In this document: positions 55,234 to 63,206 of the stretch, in pieces | Numbering within the stretch: position 1 is the stretch's first letter | Layout of the letters: every line of letters starts with the position of its first letter | DNA from: Miniphocaeibacter massiliensis | GTDB taxonomy: Bacteria > Bacillota > Clostridia > Tissierellales > Peptoniphilaceae | NCBI RefSeq assembly: GCF_900232905.1 | Contig: NZ_OCTQ01000001.1 | Coordinates: forward strand, 186,001-250,000 | Length of the DNA: 64,000 nucleotides | Direction of reading: 5' to 3' | Translations under genes and position numbers: made by a program | The notes under the pieces: model-generated | What the model was told of the DNA's origin: nothing | Database searches by the model: none | The model's input: the letters and a program-made list of their open reading frames with translations, nothing else

Positions 55234-55944
55234 ATGGAACTCAAAGTGTTATTATCGTTCCCAGAATCTGAGTATAAAAAAGAAATAATCTATAATTTTT
55301 CTGAAGATGCTAATTATTCTATAACTATTGCAAGCACTATATCAGAGTCTTTATCGAAAGTATCGCATAATGATTATGATATACTTTTGCTTGACATGAA
55401 ATATAGCGATGGTACTGGACTGGATTTAAAGAAAAAGTTAAATGATATAAAAGATATACCTACTATATTTGTTACAGATTTAGATGATGATATTCAGAAA
55501 GTATTAGCATTAGAATATGGAGCAGATGACTATATAGTATATCCTTTTAATATTCTAGAGCTTAAAGCTAGAATTAGAGCAATCATAAGACGTGTTTCAA
55601 AATATATTGAAGAAATAAGTATAGAATCTGACAAAGAAAATATTATTATATTTGATGATTTTGAATTTAACATAGTAGGAAGAAAAGTAATTTTAAAAGG
55701 TGAAGATATAGATTTAACAGGTAAAGAATTTGATTTATTATATATATTAGTTTCAAATGCTGGAAAAGTTTATTCTAGAATTGACTTAGCTAAAGAAATT
55801 TGGGACGAAAATTATGAAGGTCATTTGAGAACTGTAGATGTTCACATAAAAAGACTTAGAGAAAAAATTTATGATACTGAAGGATTAATTATAAAAACAA
55901 AATGGGGCGAAGGATACTATTTTGGAGATTTAAAAGAAAATTAA
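55234..55944 (+). CDS. Atypical orphan OmpR-family response regulator
   Basis: A 236-residue protein with receiver and winged-helix domains. The phospho-acceptor region LLLDMKYSDG and FVTD are kept, but the N-terminal acidic pair is absent (VLLSFPES in place of a DD/DE motif) and the conserved Lys is Tyr (YIVYPF instead of YITKPF). The DNA-binding half is intact, with RTVDVHIKRLREKI and WGEGYYF, and resembles WalR/PhoB. No kinase gene is adjacent. It may act without phosphorylation or with a different signal. Confidence 0.88.
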   Translation: MELKVLLSFPESEYKKEIIYNFSEDANYSITIASTISESLSKVSHNDYDILLLDMKYSDGTGLDLKKKLNDIKDIPTIFVTDLDDDIQKVLALEYGADDYIVYPFNILELKARIRAIIRRVSKYIEEISIESDKENIIIFDDFEFNIVGRKVILKGEDIDLTGKEFDLLYILVSNAGKVYSRIDLAKEIWDENYEGHLRTVDVHIKRLREKIYDTEGLIIKTKWGEGYYFGDLKEN

Positions 55945-55954
55945 AGGAGATTTT

Positions 55955-56557
55955 ATGATAGAACAATTAAGAGATATACAATCAGGGGATTTAGTTGCAG
56001 GAATAAACACAAGTTTAGGAACTATAAAAGTAAGATTATTTCCTGAAATAGCTCCTTTGGCTGTAGAAAATTTCAAAACATTATCAGAGCAAAATTATTA
56101 CAATGATATTATTTTTCATAGAGTCATAAAAGACTTTATGATTCAAACAGGAGATCCAGAAGGAACAGGTATGGGTGGAAATAGCATTTGGAATAAACCA
56201 TTCAATGATGAATTTAACATAAATTATCGTAATTTTAGAGGTGCATTATCGATGGCTAATGCAGGGTCTAATACTAATGGAAGTCAGTTTTTTATAGTAC
56301 AAAAAGATTCAACAGAACCTAGTTATATAAATCAAATGAGAGAAGCAGGGGAAGATAATGGATACCCAAAAGAAATAGTTGATAAATATGAGGAAATAGG
56401 TGGAACTTTTTGGCTAGATTACAAGCATACTGTATTTGGTCAAGTTATAGAAGGAATGGATATTGTAGATAAGATTGCAAATACTGAAGTTGGTAGAAAT
56501 GATAAACCAGTTCATGATATAAAAATTTTAAATATAAATATAATAGAAGTAAAGTAA
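55955..56557 (+). CDS. Cyclophilin-type peptidyl-prolyl cis-trans isomerase
   Basis: A 200-residue cytoplasmic cyclophilin. It has IKVRLFPEIAPLAVENF, the active-site FHRVIKDFMIQTGDP, GALSMANAGSNTNGSQFFI and HTVFGQVIEGMDIVDKI. An insert around residues 125-155 lengthens it relative to the about 145-residue minimal form. There is no signal peptide. AAAGGAGA precedes the ATG. Confidence 0.95.
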   Translation: MIEQLRDIQSGDLVAGINTSLGTIKVRLFPEIAPLAVENFKTLSEQNYYNDIIFHRVIKDFMIQTGDPEGTGMGGNSIWNKPFNDEFNINYRNFRGALSMANAGSNTNGSQFFIVQKDSTEPSYINQMREAGEDNGYPKEIVDKYEEIGGTFWLDYKHTVFGQVIEGMDIVDKIANTEVGRNDKPVHDIKILNINIIEVK

Positions 56558-56560
56558 ATT

Positions 56561-56607
56561 ATATAAAATAAAGACCGTAAGCCTTGCTTACAGTCTTTAT
56601 TTTATAT
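56561..56607. terminator. Bidirectional terminator between ppi and luxS
   Basis: A 22-bp dyad, 56561-56582 with 56586-56607, with one mismatch (C/A) and a 3-base centre. T-rich ends exist on both strands. The last bases overlap the luxS 3' end. Confidence 0.9.
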
Positions 56608-57081
56608 AGGATATGCTAAATTTTCTTCTTGTAAATTATAAAGTGTTTTATTTAAAAACTTTTTTGATACATACTTTGCCATAGGTAAGTTCATATCTAA
56701 GTAGTTACCACAATCTTTAGCTGAAGCTCCAGGAATATCACCTTCATAATTGCTTATAAATTCAAATAAATCTTTTAATAATCCGATTACTGAATTTGAA
56801 TCTAAATTTCCATTTAAAAGCAAATAGAAACCAGTTCTACAGCCCATAGGACCAAAGTATATAATTTTATTTTTATATTCTTCATTATTTCTTAAATAAG
56901 TTGCGGCTAAATGCTCTATTGTATGAATTTCTGCTGTATTTAAAACAGGTTCTTTATTTGGCTCAGTTATTCTTATATCAAAAGTTGTTATACAATCATT
57001 TTTTAAAAAATCTTTTCTAGAAACATATACTCCAGGTAAAAGATTTAAATGATTTACTTTAAAACTATCTATTTTTTCCAT
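56602..57081 (-). CDS. luxS: S-ribosylhomocysteine lyase (AI-2 synthesis)
   Basis: LuxS splits S-ribosylhomocysteine to homocysteine and DPD, the precursor of autoinducer-2. The 159-residue protein has the metal motif HTIEH, GPMGCRTGFY, and the catalytic/metal Cys in AKDCGNY. Its partner nucleosidase gene is not in the window. It overlaps mpg by 17 bases and is the last gene of the rodA-mpg-luxS minus-strand group. Confidence 0.97.
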   Translation of the reverse strand: MEKIDSFKVNHLNLLPGVYVSRKDFLKNDCITTFDIRITEPNKEPVLNTAEIHTIEHLAATYLRNNEEYKNKIIYFGPMGCRTGFYLLLNGNLDSNSVIGLLKDLFEFISNYEGDIPGASAKDCGNYLDMNLPMAKYVSKKFLNKTLYNLQEENLAYPI

Positions 57082-57589
57082 TAACTAACTCTCTTTCATC
57101 AATTTTATAGTTCCACAATCTATTTTTGTCATTAATTGAAGCATAATTTATCCCAATTCTTTTGTTTTTTGTATATTTGAATAGAAAATAATTATCTTCA
57201 ACATATATAAGAGAATTATTAATAATACTTTTATTATTAAATGACCTATCTATACCTAATTTTTTGGTTATTTTACCAGGACCGTAAATATTGTCTAATC
57301 CTCTTATTAAAATTGCTTGAGGTTCGCCTTTTTCACCTGTTACTATATTGAACAAATTGTGTATTCCATAACATAGATAAACATATATTGTTCCAGCTTC
57401 TTCATAAAGAACTTTATTTCTTTCCGTCTTTCCATTTTTTGCATGACAAGCTGTATCTTCTTCACCTTTATAAATTTCCAATTCAGTTATGATATATTTC
57501 TTATTATTGTAAACTAAAGATTTACCAATTAAATCATTAGCAACCTCTAAAACATCTCTATTAAAAAAGTCAAATCTTAATTTATTCAA
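57065..57589 (-). CDS. mpg: 3-methyladenine DNA glycosylase (AAG/Mpg family)
   Basis: Mpg removes alkylated purines from DNA. The 174-residue protein has the AAG fold signatures LIGKSLVY, ITELEIYKGEEDTACHA with the catalytic Glu, YVYLCYGIHNLFNIV, AILIRG and GPGKITKKLGID. It is slightly short compared with about 190-200 residues in relatives. Overlaps of 8 bases with rodA and 17 with luxS indicate one transcript. Confidence 0.94.
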   Translation of the reverse strand: MNKLRFDFFNRDVLEVANDLIGKSLVYNNKKYIITELEIYKGEEDTACHAKNGKTERNKVLYEEAGTIYVYLCYGIHNLFNIVTGEKGEPQAILIRGLDNIYGPGKITKKLGIDRSFNNKSIINNSLIYVEDNYFLFKYTKNKRIGINYASINDKNRLWNYKIDERELVNGKNR

Positions 57590-58688
57590 AAGATAAAGCC
57601 TCTTTTTGTATGGAAACAGATAAAATTATTCCTATAGAGATTAAGTTAATCAACTGAAATGTACCACCATAGCTAAAGAAAGGTAGTGGAATACCTGTAA
57701 CTGGCATTAAACCTAATGTCATTCCAATATTTTCAAATATGTGAAATAGAAACATTGCAGCAAAGCCCATAATTACTAATTTTGAATACATTTGATTAGA
57801 ATTTCTTGAAATAACTACAAACCTGTGCAGTAACATACCATATAAGAAAATTACTACTCCACCACCTAAAAAGCCAAATTCTTCCACTAATACTGGGAAA
57901 ATATAGTCTGTCTGCTTTTCAGGTATAAAATTATACATATTCTGGCTACCTTTTAAAAATCCCTTTCCAAAAAACTTTCCAGAACCAATAGCTATTTTAC
58001 CTTGAATAGCTTGATAACTTGAGTCAGAAATATCATGTTCAGGGTTTAAAAAAGTTAGAATTCTTTTTTTCTGAAACTCCTCAAGAGAAAGATACAAAAA
58101 TGGTAGTGATGCAATACCGGCAATCAATGCTCCTAAAAAATATTTTAGGTTAAGTCCTGCTGTAAATAGCATAATTACTAGCATAAAAACGAATACCATT
58201 GCAGTTCCAACATCTGGTTGTTTATAAATCATAAAAATAGGTATTAAAGCAAATACTAATACTTTTAATAAAGTTTTAGGTTTGTTTATGTTTTTTTGGT
58301 TTATTTCTATAAATCTAGCAACAGATAGAATAAAACCAATTTTAACTATCTCTGATGGTTGAAAAGTAATAGGACCGATTTGTAACCAACTATCAGATCC
58401 CCATTGCTCAGAACCTACTCCAAACAGTAAAACTAACAACAATAAAAAGTTACATACTAAATAAATATATAAGTAGATTTTCTTTATAAAATCAATATCT
58501 ATTAATACAATAAATAATATTGAGATAAATCCTAATATTGTAGCCACAATTTGTCCAAATATACCTTTATTTGTTAAGCTTTTTGTAGCACTAAATAGTA
58601 CAATAAGACCAAATATTATAAGTACAAGTAGTACTACAACTAAAGTTTTATCTAATTTTCCAAAGTTTTTTTTCTTTAAGTTAAACAT
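57582..58688 (-). CDS. rodA: Rod shape-determining protein RodA (SEDS glycosyltransferase)
   Basis: A 368-residue SEDS protein with about ten membrane segments that polymerises glycan strands from lipid II during elongation. Seen are DSWLQIGPITFQPSEIVKI, KQPDVGTAMVF, GKGFLKGSQ, EKQTDYIFPVLVEEFGF with the catalytic Asp region, and MPVTGIPLPFFSYGG. These features favour RodA over FtsW. It is the first gene of the minus-strand group, divergent from nfo; a partner class B PBP is not adjacent. Confidence 0.94.
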   Translation of the reverse strand: MFNLKKKNFGKLDKTLVVVLLVLIIFGLIVLFSATKSLTNKGIFGQIVATILGFISILFIVLIDIDFIKKIYLYIYLVCNFLLLLVLLFGVGSEQWGSDSWLQIGPITFQPSEIVKIGFILSVARFIEINQKNINKPKTLLKVLVFALIPIFMIYKQPDVGTAMVFVFMLVIMLFTAGLNLKYFLGALIAGIASLPFLYLSLEEFQKKRILTFLNPEHDISDSSYQAIQGKIAIGSGKFFGKGFLKGSQNMYNFIPEKQTDYIFPVLVEEFGFLGGGVVIFLYGMLLHRFVVISRNSNQMYSKLVIMGFAAMFLFHIFENIGMTLGLMPVTGIPLPFFSYGGTFQLINLISIGIILSVSIQKEALSFE

Positions 58689-58744
58689 ATTATCACCTGC
58701 GAATAATTATATCATAGATGAATGAGTACATGCTAATTAATATA

Positions 58745-58753
58745 TGCTATAAT
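58745..58753 (+). promoter_or_regulatory. Extended -10 promoter of nfo-nth-trmL
   Basis: TGCTATAAT lies 15 bases before the nfo ATG. Confidence 0.6.
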
Positions 58754-58768
58754 TATTTGGGGGTAATT

Positions 58769-59593
58769 ATGATTATAGGTTTTCATATGTCAACAAGTAA
58801 GGGGTTTGATAAAACCATACTCGAGGCTAAAAAATACAAAGCAAATACTTTTCAGTTTTTTCCTAGAAATCCTAGAGGATCAAAAGCTAGAATATTAAAA
58901 GATAGTGAAATTGATTCTTTTAAGCAGATTGCGAAAGAAAATAATTTCAACAGCATAGTTTGCCATGGTGCATATACTATGAATCTTTCATCAGATAAAG
59001 AAGATATTAGAGAAAAGAGTACACTTTTATTAAGAGAAGATTTTGATAGAATTAACAAACTAGGAATTAATTTATATGTTTTTCATCCTGGATCACATGT
59101 AGGTCAAGGCGAAGGAAAAGGATTAGATTATATAATAAATTCTTTAAATAGTATTTTAAATAAAGATGATAAATTTAATTTATGTTTAGAGGGAATGTCC
59201 GGTAAAGGTTCTGAATTAGGAAAAAGTTTTGAACAATTAAAATTCATTATTGAAAATGTAGATTATAAAAATATGGGAGTTTGTCTAGATACTTGCCATT
59301 TATATAGTGCAGGATACGATATAAAGAACAAATTAGATTCTGTATTAGAAGAGTTTGATAAACTAATAGGGATTAATAAATTAAAAATATTACATCTTAA
59401 TGATAGTAAAACAGAGTTTAATTCAAATAAAGATAGACATGAACAAATAGGAAAAGGTAGTTTAGGAATAAAAACTTTTGAAAATATTGTTAATAACAGT
59501 ATATTAAATAAACTACCTATGATATTGGAAACTCCTTGTACAAATGAAGAATATATGAAGGAGATAGAACTATTAAATAGTTTAAGGAAATAA
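58769..59593 (+). CDS. nfo: Endonuclease IV
   Basis: Nfo cuts at abasic sites, using three zinc ions. The 274-residue TIM-barrel protein has IGFHMSTSKG, VCHGAYTMNL, FHPGSHVGQGEG, LCLEGMSGKG, VCLDTCHLYSAGYD, HLNDSK and the C-terminal LETPC. The ATG at 58769 follows a GGGGG site; an in-frame ATG at 58718 precedes the promoter and is rejected. It is 2 bases from nth, giving a base-excision-repair pair; together with ung and mpg the window holds four such repair enzymes. Confidence 0.96.
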   Translation: MIIGFHMSTSKGFDKTILEAKKYKANTFQFFPRNPRGSKARILKDSEIDSFKQIAKENNFNSIVCHGAYTMNLSSDKEDIREKSTLLLREDFDRINKLGINLYVFHPGSHVGQGEGKGLDYIINSLNSILNKDDKFNLCLEGMSGKGSELGKSFEQLKFIIENVDYKNMGVCLDTCHLYSAGYDIKNKLDSVLEEFDKLIGINKLKILHLNDSKTEFNSNKDRHEQIGKGSLGIKTFENIVNNSILNKLPMILETPCTNEEYMKEIELLNSLRK

Positions 59594-59595
59594 AA

Positions 59596-60243
59596 ATGAC
59601 AAAACATTTAAAAATTATAGAAATAGAAAAAGTTTTAAATATACTAGAAAAAGATTATCCAGATGCTAAGGCAGAGTTGAATTTTACAACACCGTATGAG
59701 TTATTAATTGCCACAATATTATCTGCACAATGTACAGATGTAAGAGTAAATAAGACTACAGAAGTTTTATTTAAAGAGCATAATACACCTGAGAAAATGG
59801 TAAAATTAAATTCTAATGAATTAGGAAAAATAATAAAAGCTTGTGGCTTGTATAAAACTAAAAGTCAAAATATTTTGAATACTTCTAGGATACTAATAGA
59901 AGAATTTAACTCTCAAGTACCAGAAAAAATGGAAGAATTAATAGAACTTCCAGGTGTAGGGAGAAAAACAGCAAACGTAGTTCTATCTAATGCTTTTGGA
60001 ATACCTGGTATAGCAGTAGATACTCATGTTTTCAGGGTGTCTAACAGAATAGGTATTGCAAATGCCAACGATGTTGAAAAGACTGAAAAGCAATTGCGAA
60101 GAAGAATAGAAAAAAATAGGTGGAGTAAGAGTCATCATCTATTAATATTTCATGGTAGAAGAGTTTGTAAAGCAAGGAATCCTATATGTGAAATATGTAA
60201 TGTAAAAGAGTATTGTTATTATTATAAGAAATCAAATAAGTAG
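59596..60243 (+). CDS. nth: Endonuclease III
   Basis: Nth removes oxidised pyrimidines and nicks the strand. The 215-residue protein has ILSAQCTD with the catalytic Lys region later in the helix-hairpin-helix LPGVGRKTANVVL, the Asp in VDTHVFRVSNRIG, and the 4Fe-4S motif CKARNPICEICNVKEYC (C-x6-C-x2-C-x5-C). It is co-transcribed with nfo. Confidence 0.97.
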   Translation: MTKHLKIIEIEKVLNILEKDYPDAKAELNFTTPYELLIATILSAQCTDVRVNKTTEVLFKEHNTPEKMVKLNSNELGKIIKACGLYKTKSQNILNTSRILIEEFNSQVPEKMEELIELPGVGRKTANVVLSNAFGIPGIAVDTHVFRVSNRIGIANANDVEKTEKQLRRRIEKNRWSKSHHLLIFHGRRVCKARNPICEICNVKEYCYYYKKSNK

Positions 60244-60251
60244 GTGTATAA

Positions 60252-60716
60252 ATGTTTAATATTGTATTATTGGAACCAGAAAAGCCAGCTAACACTGGAA
60301 ATATAGGAAGAACTTGTTTATTAACAAATTCAAAATTGCATTTAATAAGACCATTCAATTTTAAAATGGACGATAAAACTTTGAGAAGGACTGGGCTTGA
60401 TTATTGGAAAGATGTAAATATAGAAATATATGATGATTATGAAGAATTTATTAGAAAAAATCATGATGTAAATGTATATTATGCAACTACAAAAACTAAT
60501 AATAAATATTCTGATATCAAATTTAAAGATGGTGACTTTATAATGTTTGGAAAAGAATCAGCAGGTATTCCAGAAAAAATATTAGACACTAACAAGGATA
60601 ATTGTATAAAAATACCAATGATACCAGAATTAAAAAGGTCATTAAATCTATCTAATTCAGTGAATATAATTTTATTTGAAGCGCTTAGACAAAATGATTT
60701 TTTTAATTTATCATAA
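60252..60716 (+). CDS. trmL: tRNA (cytidine/uridine-34-2'-O)-methyltransferase TrmL
   Basis: A 154-residue SPOUT methyltransferase that modifies the wobble base of leucine tRNAs. It has EPEKPANTGNIGRTC at the start, LRRTGLDYW, the knot motif MFGKESAGIPE and IPMIPELKRSLNLSNSVNI. Length is typical of the minimal family. It lies 8 bases after nth. Confidence 0.95.
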   Translation: MFNIVLLEPEKPANTGNIGRTCLLTNSKLHLIRPFNFKMDDKTLRRTGLDYWKDVNIEIYDDYEEFIRKNHDVNVYYATTKTNNKYSDIKFKDGDFIMFGKESAGIPEKILDTNKDNCIKIPMIPELKRSLNLSNSVNIILFEALRQNDFFNLS

Positions 60717-60745
60717 AAGAACTATTTAGTATAGTTCTTTTTTTG
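60715..60745 (+). terminator. Terminator after trmL
   Basis: The stem AAAAGAACTA / TAGTTCTTTT with a 7-base loop is followed by T residues. Confidence 0.9.
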
Positions 60746-60746
60746 T

Positions 60747-60774
60747 TTGATTTTTTCAAAAATGAGTATATAAT
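60747..60774 (+). promoter_or_regulatory. Promoter of trxB
   Basis: TTGATT at 60747-60752, a 16-base spacer and TATAAT at 60769-60774, 57 bases before the ATG. Confidence 0.65.
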
Positions 60775-60831
60775 TAATATAAGTTTGTAACTATTACAAA
60801 TTAAAAATGTTTTTAACAGGAGGATATATAG

Positions 60832-61764
60832 ATGTATGATAGTATAATTATAGGTGCGGGTCCAGCTGGATTATCTGCTGGTTTATATGCCGCTCGTGCA
60901 GGACTAAAAACTTTAATAATCGAAAAATCAAATCCGGGTGGACAAATTGCAAAGACAAATGAAGTTGCAAATTATCCAGGATCTATTAAAGATCCTTCAG
61001 GTCCTGAATTAATCAATAGGATGGTAGAACAAGCTAAAGAATTTGGCGCAGAAATAATTACTGATAATATAATTTCTGTAAATTTAGATGGTGATATTAA
61101 AAAGATAGAAAGTGATGAAAATGTATATGAAACAAGAACTGTCATAGTAGCAACTGGTGCAGAACCAAGGCTTCTTAATGCAACTGGAGAGAAAGAATAT
61201 ACTGGTAAGGGAGTATGTTATTGTGCAACATGTGATGCTCCATTTTTTAAAGATTTACAAGTTTATGTAATAGGCGGAGGAGATGCAGCTGTAGAAGAAG
61301 CTATTTATCTTACTAATTTTGCAAGAAAAGTTACTATAATTCACAGGAAAGATGAATTAAAAGCAGCTAAATCTATTCAAGAAAAAGCTTTTAAAAATGA
61401 TAAGATAGACTTTATTTGGAATAATGAAGTGGTAGATTTCAAGGGTGAGGGTATTTTGAACGAAATAACAATAAAAAATACTCAAACAGGAGAAATTAAA
61501 GTTTTAAAGCCAGAAAATGACGATTTTGCATTTGGAGTTTTTGTTTTTGTAGGATATTCACCTCAAACAAAAATCTTTGAAAATAGCTTAAAATTAGAAA
61601 ATAAATATATAGTAACAGATGAAGATATGAATACTAATATAGATGGTGTATATGCAGCAGGAGATGTTAGATTTAAAAAAATAAAACAAGTTGTTACAGC
61701 TACAAATGATGGTGCTATAGCAGCTATTTCTGCTGGAAAATACATTGAAGAAAAGTTTAATTAA
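60832..61764 (+). CDS. trxB: Thioredoxin reductase (NADPH or ferredoxin/flavin type)
   Basis: A 310-residue flavoprotein. The FAD motif is [19 protein letters not shown], the redox pair is in [11 protein letters not shown], the pyridine-nucleotide motif is [12 protein letters not shown], and the C-terminal AAGDVR closes the FAD site. [10 protein letters not shown] supplies basic residues that favour NADPH. AGGAGG precedes the ATG, and the gene is a single unit between two terminators. The usual Gly after CATCD is Ala, a minor change. Confidence 0.96.
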   Translation: MYDSIIIGAGPAGLSAGLYAARAGLKTLIIEKSNPGGQIAKTNEVANYPGSIKDPSGPELINRMVEQAKEFGAEIITDNIISVNLDGDIKKIESDENVYETRTVIVATGAEPRLLNATGEKEYTGKGVCYCATCDAPFFKDLQVYVIGGGDAAVEEAIYLTNFARKVTIIHRKDELKAAKSIQEKAFKNDKIDFIWNNEVVDFKGEGILNEITIKNTQTGEIKVLKPENDDFAFGVFVFVGYSPQTKIFENSLKLENKYIVTDEDMNTNIDGVYAAGDVRFKKIKQVVTATNDGAIAAISAGKYIEEKFN

Positions 61765-61795
61765 AATAAAGGAGATATCTCCTTTATTTTTTATT
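61763..61795 (+). terminator. Terminator after trxB
   Basis: 61763-61790 is a perfect 28-base palindrome (left half AAAATAAAGGAGAT), followed by T residues. Confidence 0.9.
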
Positions 61796-61796
61796 G

Positions 61797-61805
61797 TGAT
61801 ATAAT
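61797..61805 (+). promoter_or_regulatory. Extended -10 promoter of rpoN
   Basis: TGATATAAT directly follows the trxB terminator, 17 bases before the rpoN ATG. Confidence 0.55.
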
Positions 61806-61822
61806 TTGTTTTGGGTGATAAT

Positions 61823-63124
61823 ATGAAAAATTCAATGGATATACAATTAAAACAAAAATTAGATATAAATATGACTTTGAATTTGCAGCAATCTATAAAA
61901 TTATTAGAAATGAATTCTTTAGAACTAAAAGATTATATTTCTAAAACTATTATAGAGAACCCTTTAATAGAATTAAAAGAAAAAAATATTGAATTAAATA
62001 TAGAAAAATATTTAGATAAAAATGTTAATTATAATAAAGGTTTTAATGGTGATTTTGAAAAGTTTTTTATTGAAGATAATAATGAGTCACTATATGAACA
62101 TATAAATAAGCAACTAGGAATTTTATATATAGATAAAACTATAAAAAAAAATATACTCATTTTAGTTGATAATTTAGACTCAAATGGATATTTAGATACC
62201 AATTTAGAGCATATTTCAAAAATATATAATATTGACATTAAATCATTGAGAATAGCTTTAGATATTTTAAATAAATTAGATCCTGTAGGAATAGGTGGTA
62301 AAGATTTAATAGAGACTTTATTATTGCAAGTTGAAAATGATAATGTATTAAAAAAAATCATAATTAATCATATAGATGATATTTATAAAAAAAATTATAA
62401 AAAAATCATTAAAGAACTAGGGATAACTGAAAATTTATTAAAGATAAAAATAAATAAGTTGAAGAGTTTAAATCCAAGACCAGCATTACCTTATAATATG
62501 ACCAATACTACAAATTTTATTATCCCAGATGCCAGAGTTGAGGTTAATGAAGATGTAGTAGAAATCATTATTAACGATGAACTTATACCTGATATAGTTT
62601 TAAGCAAGTTTTATGAAGATTATGTACAAAATAGAGATGAAGAAACTAAAAAATATGTAAAAAAGATGAAGAGGCAATTTGATTGGCTTAAAAACTCGCT
62701 ATCCATTAGAAAGAATACTTTATATAAAGTTATAGATAAAATAGTAAAAGAGCAATACGATTTTTTTAGGTATGGTGAAAAATATTTACTACCTATAAAA
62801 CAAAAAAATCTTGCAAATGATTTAAATGTTTCTGAGTCTACTGTAAGTAGAATAGTTAATAATAAGTACATAGAAACTAGCAAGGGAGTTTTACCTTTAA
62901 AATATTTCTTTTATTCAGGACCTTCAGATTTAGTTTCAGACAAAGTAATAATGAACTTAATTAAAGAATTTATAGAAAAAGAGAATAAGAAGAAACCATT
63001 AAGTGATAGCAAATTAAGCAATTTATTAGAAGAAAAGGGAATTAAAATTGCAAGAAGAACAGTTACCAAGTATAGAGAAAAGCTACAAATTGAAAATTCA
63101 ACTAGGAGAAAAGAATTTTCCTAG
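61823..63124 (+). CDS. rpoN: RNA polymerase sigma-54 factor
   Basis: A 433-residue sigma-54. Region I is Gln/Leu-rich (LNLQQSIKLLEMNSLEL, ENPLIE), the core-binding domain follows with LDPVGIGGKDLIETL, the helix-turn-helix includes NVSESTVSRIVNNKY, and the C-terminal RpoN box reads ARRTVTKYRE (usually ARRTVAKYRE). I start it at the ATG at 61823; the TTG at 61811 overlaps the ribosome site. rpoN directly before cggR-gap is common in Clostridia. I see no sigma-54 promoter or enhancer-binding activator in the window. Confidence 0.95.
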   Translation: MKNSMDIQLKQKLDINMTLNLQQSIKLLEMNSLELKDYISKTIIENPLIELKEKNIELNIEKYLDKNVNYNKGFNGDFEKFFIEDNNESLYEHINKQLGILYIDKTIKKNILILVDNLDSNGYLDTNLEHISKIYNIDIKSLRIALDILNKLDPVGIGGKDLIETLLLQVENDNVLKKIIINHIDDIYKKNYKKIIKELGITENLLKIKINKLKSLNPRPALPYNMTNTTNFIIPDARVEVNEDVVEIIINDELIPDIVLSKFYEDYVQNRDEETKKYVKKMKRQFDWLKNSLSIRKNTLYKVIDKIVKEQYDFFRYGEKYLLPIKQKNLANDLNVSESTVSRIVNNKYIETSKGVLPLKYFFYSGPSDLVSDKVIMNLIKEFIEKENKKKPLSDSKLSNLLEEKGIKIARRTVTKYREKLQIENSTRRKEFS

Positions 63125-63131
63125 TTTTTTA
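63100..63131 (+). terminator. Terminator overlapping the end of rpoN
   Basis: AACTAGGA pairs with TCCTAGTT around the rpoN stop and runs into TTTTTT. The left arm is in the last rpoN codons. Confidence 0.75.
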
Positions 63132-63160
63132 TTGCTTTTTCATATTAAATGTAGTAGAAT
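63132..63160 (+). promoter_or_regulatory. Promoter of cggR
   Basis: TTGCTT at 63132-63137, a 17-base spacer and TAGAAT at 63155-63160. Confidence 0.65.
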
Positions 63161-63178
63161 TTAAATGTAAACAATAAT

Positions 63179-63192
63179 GTCCCACGAGGGAC
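63179..63192 (+). promoter_or_regulatory. Candidate CggR operator
   Basis: GTCCC-ACGA-GGGAC lies between the promoter and the cggR ATG. GGGAC-type half-sites are known for CggR in Bacillus; only the core matches here. Confidence 0.45.
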
Positions 63193-63206
63193 GAAAGAGT
63201 GATATC

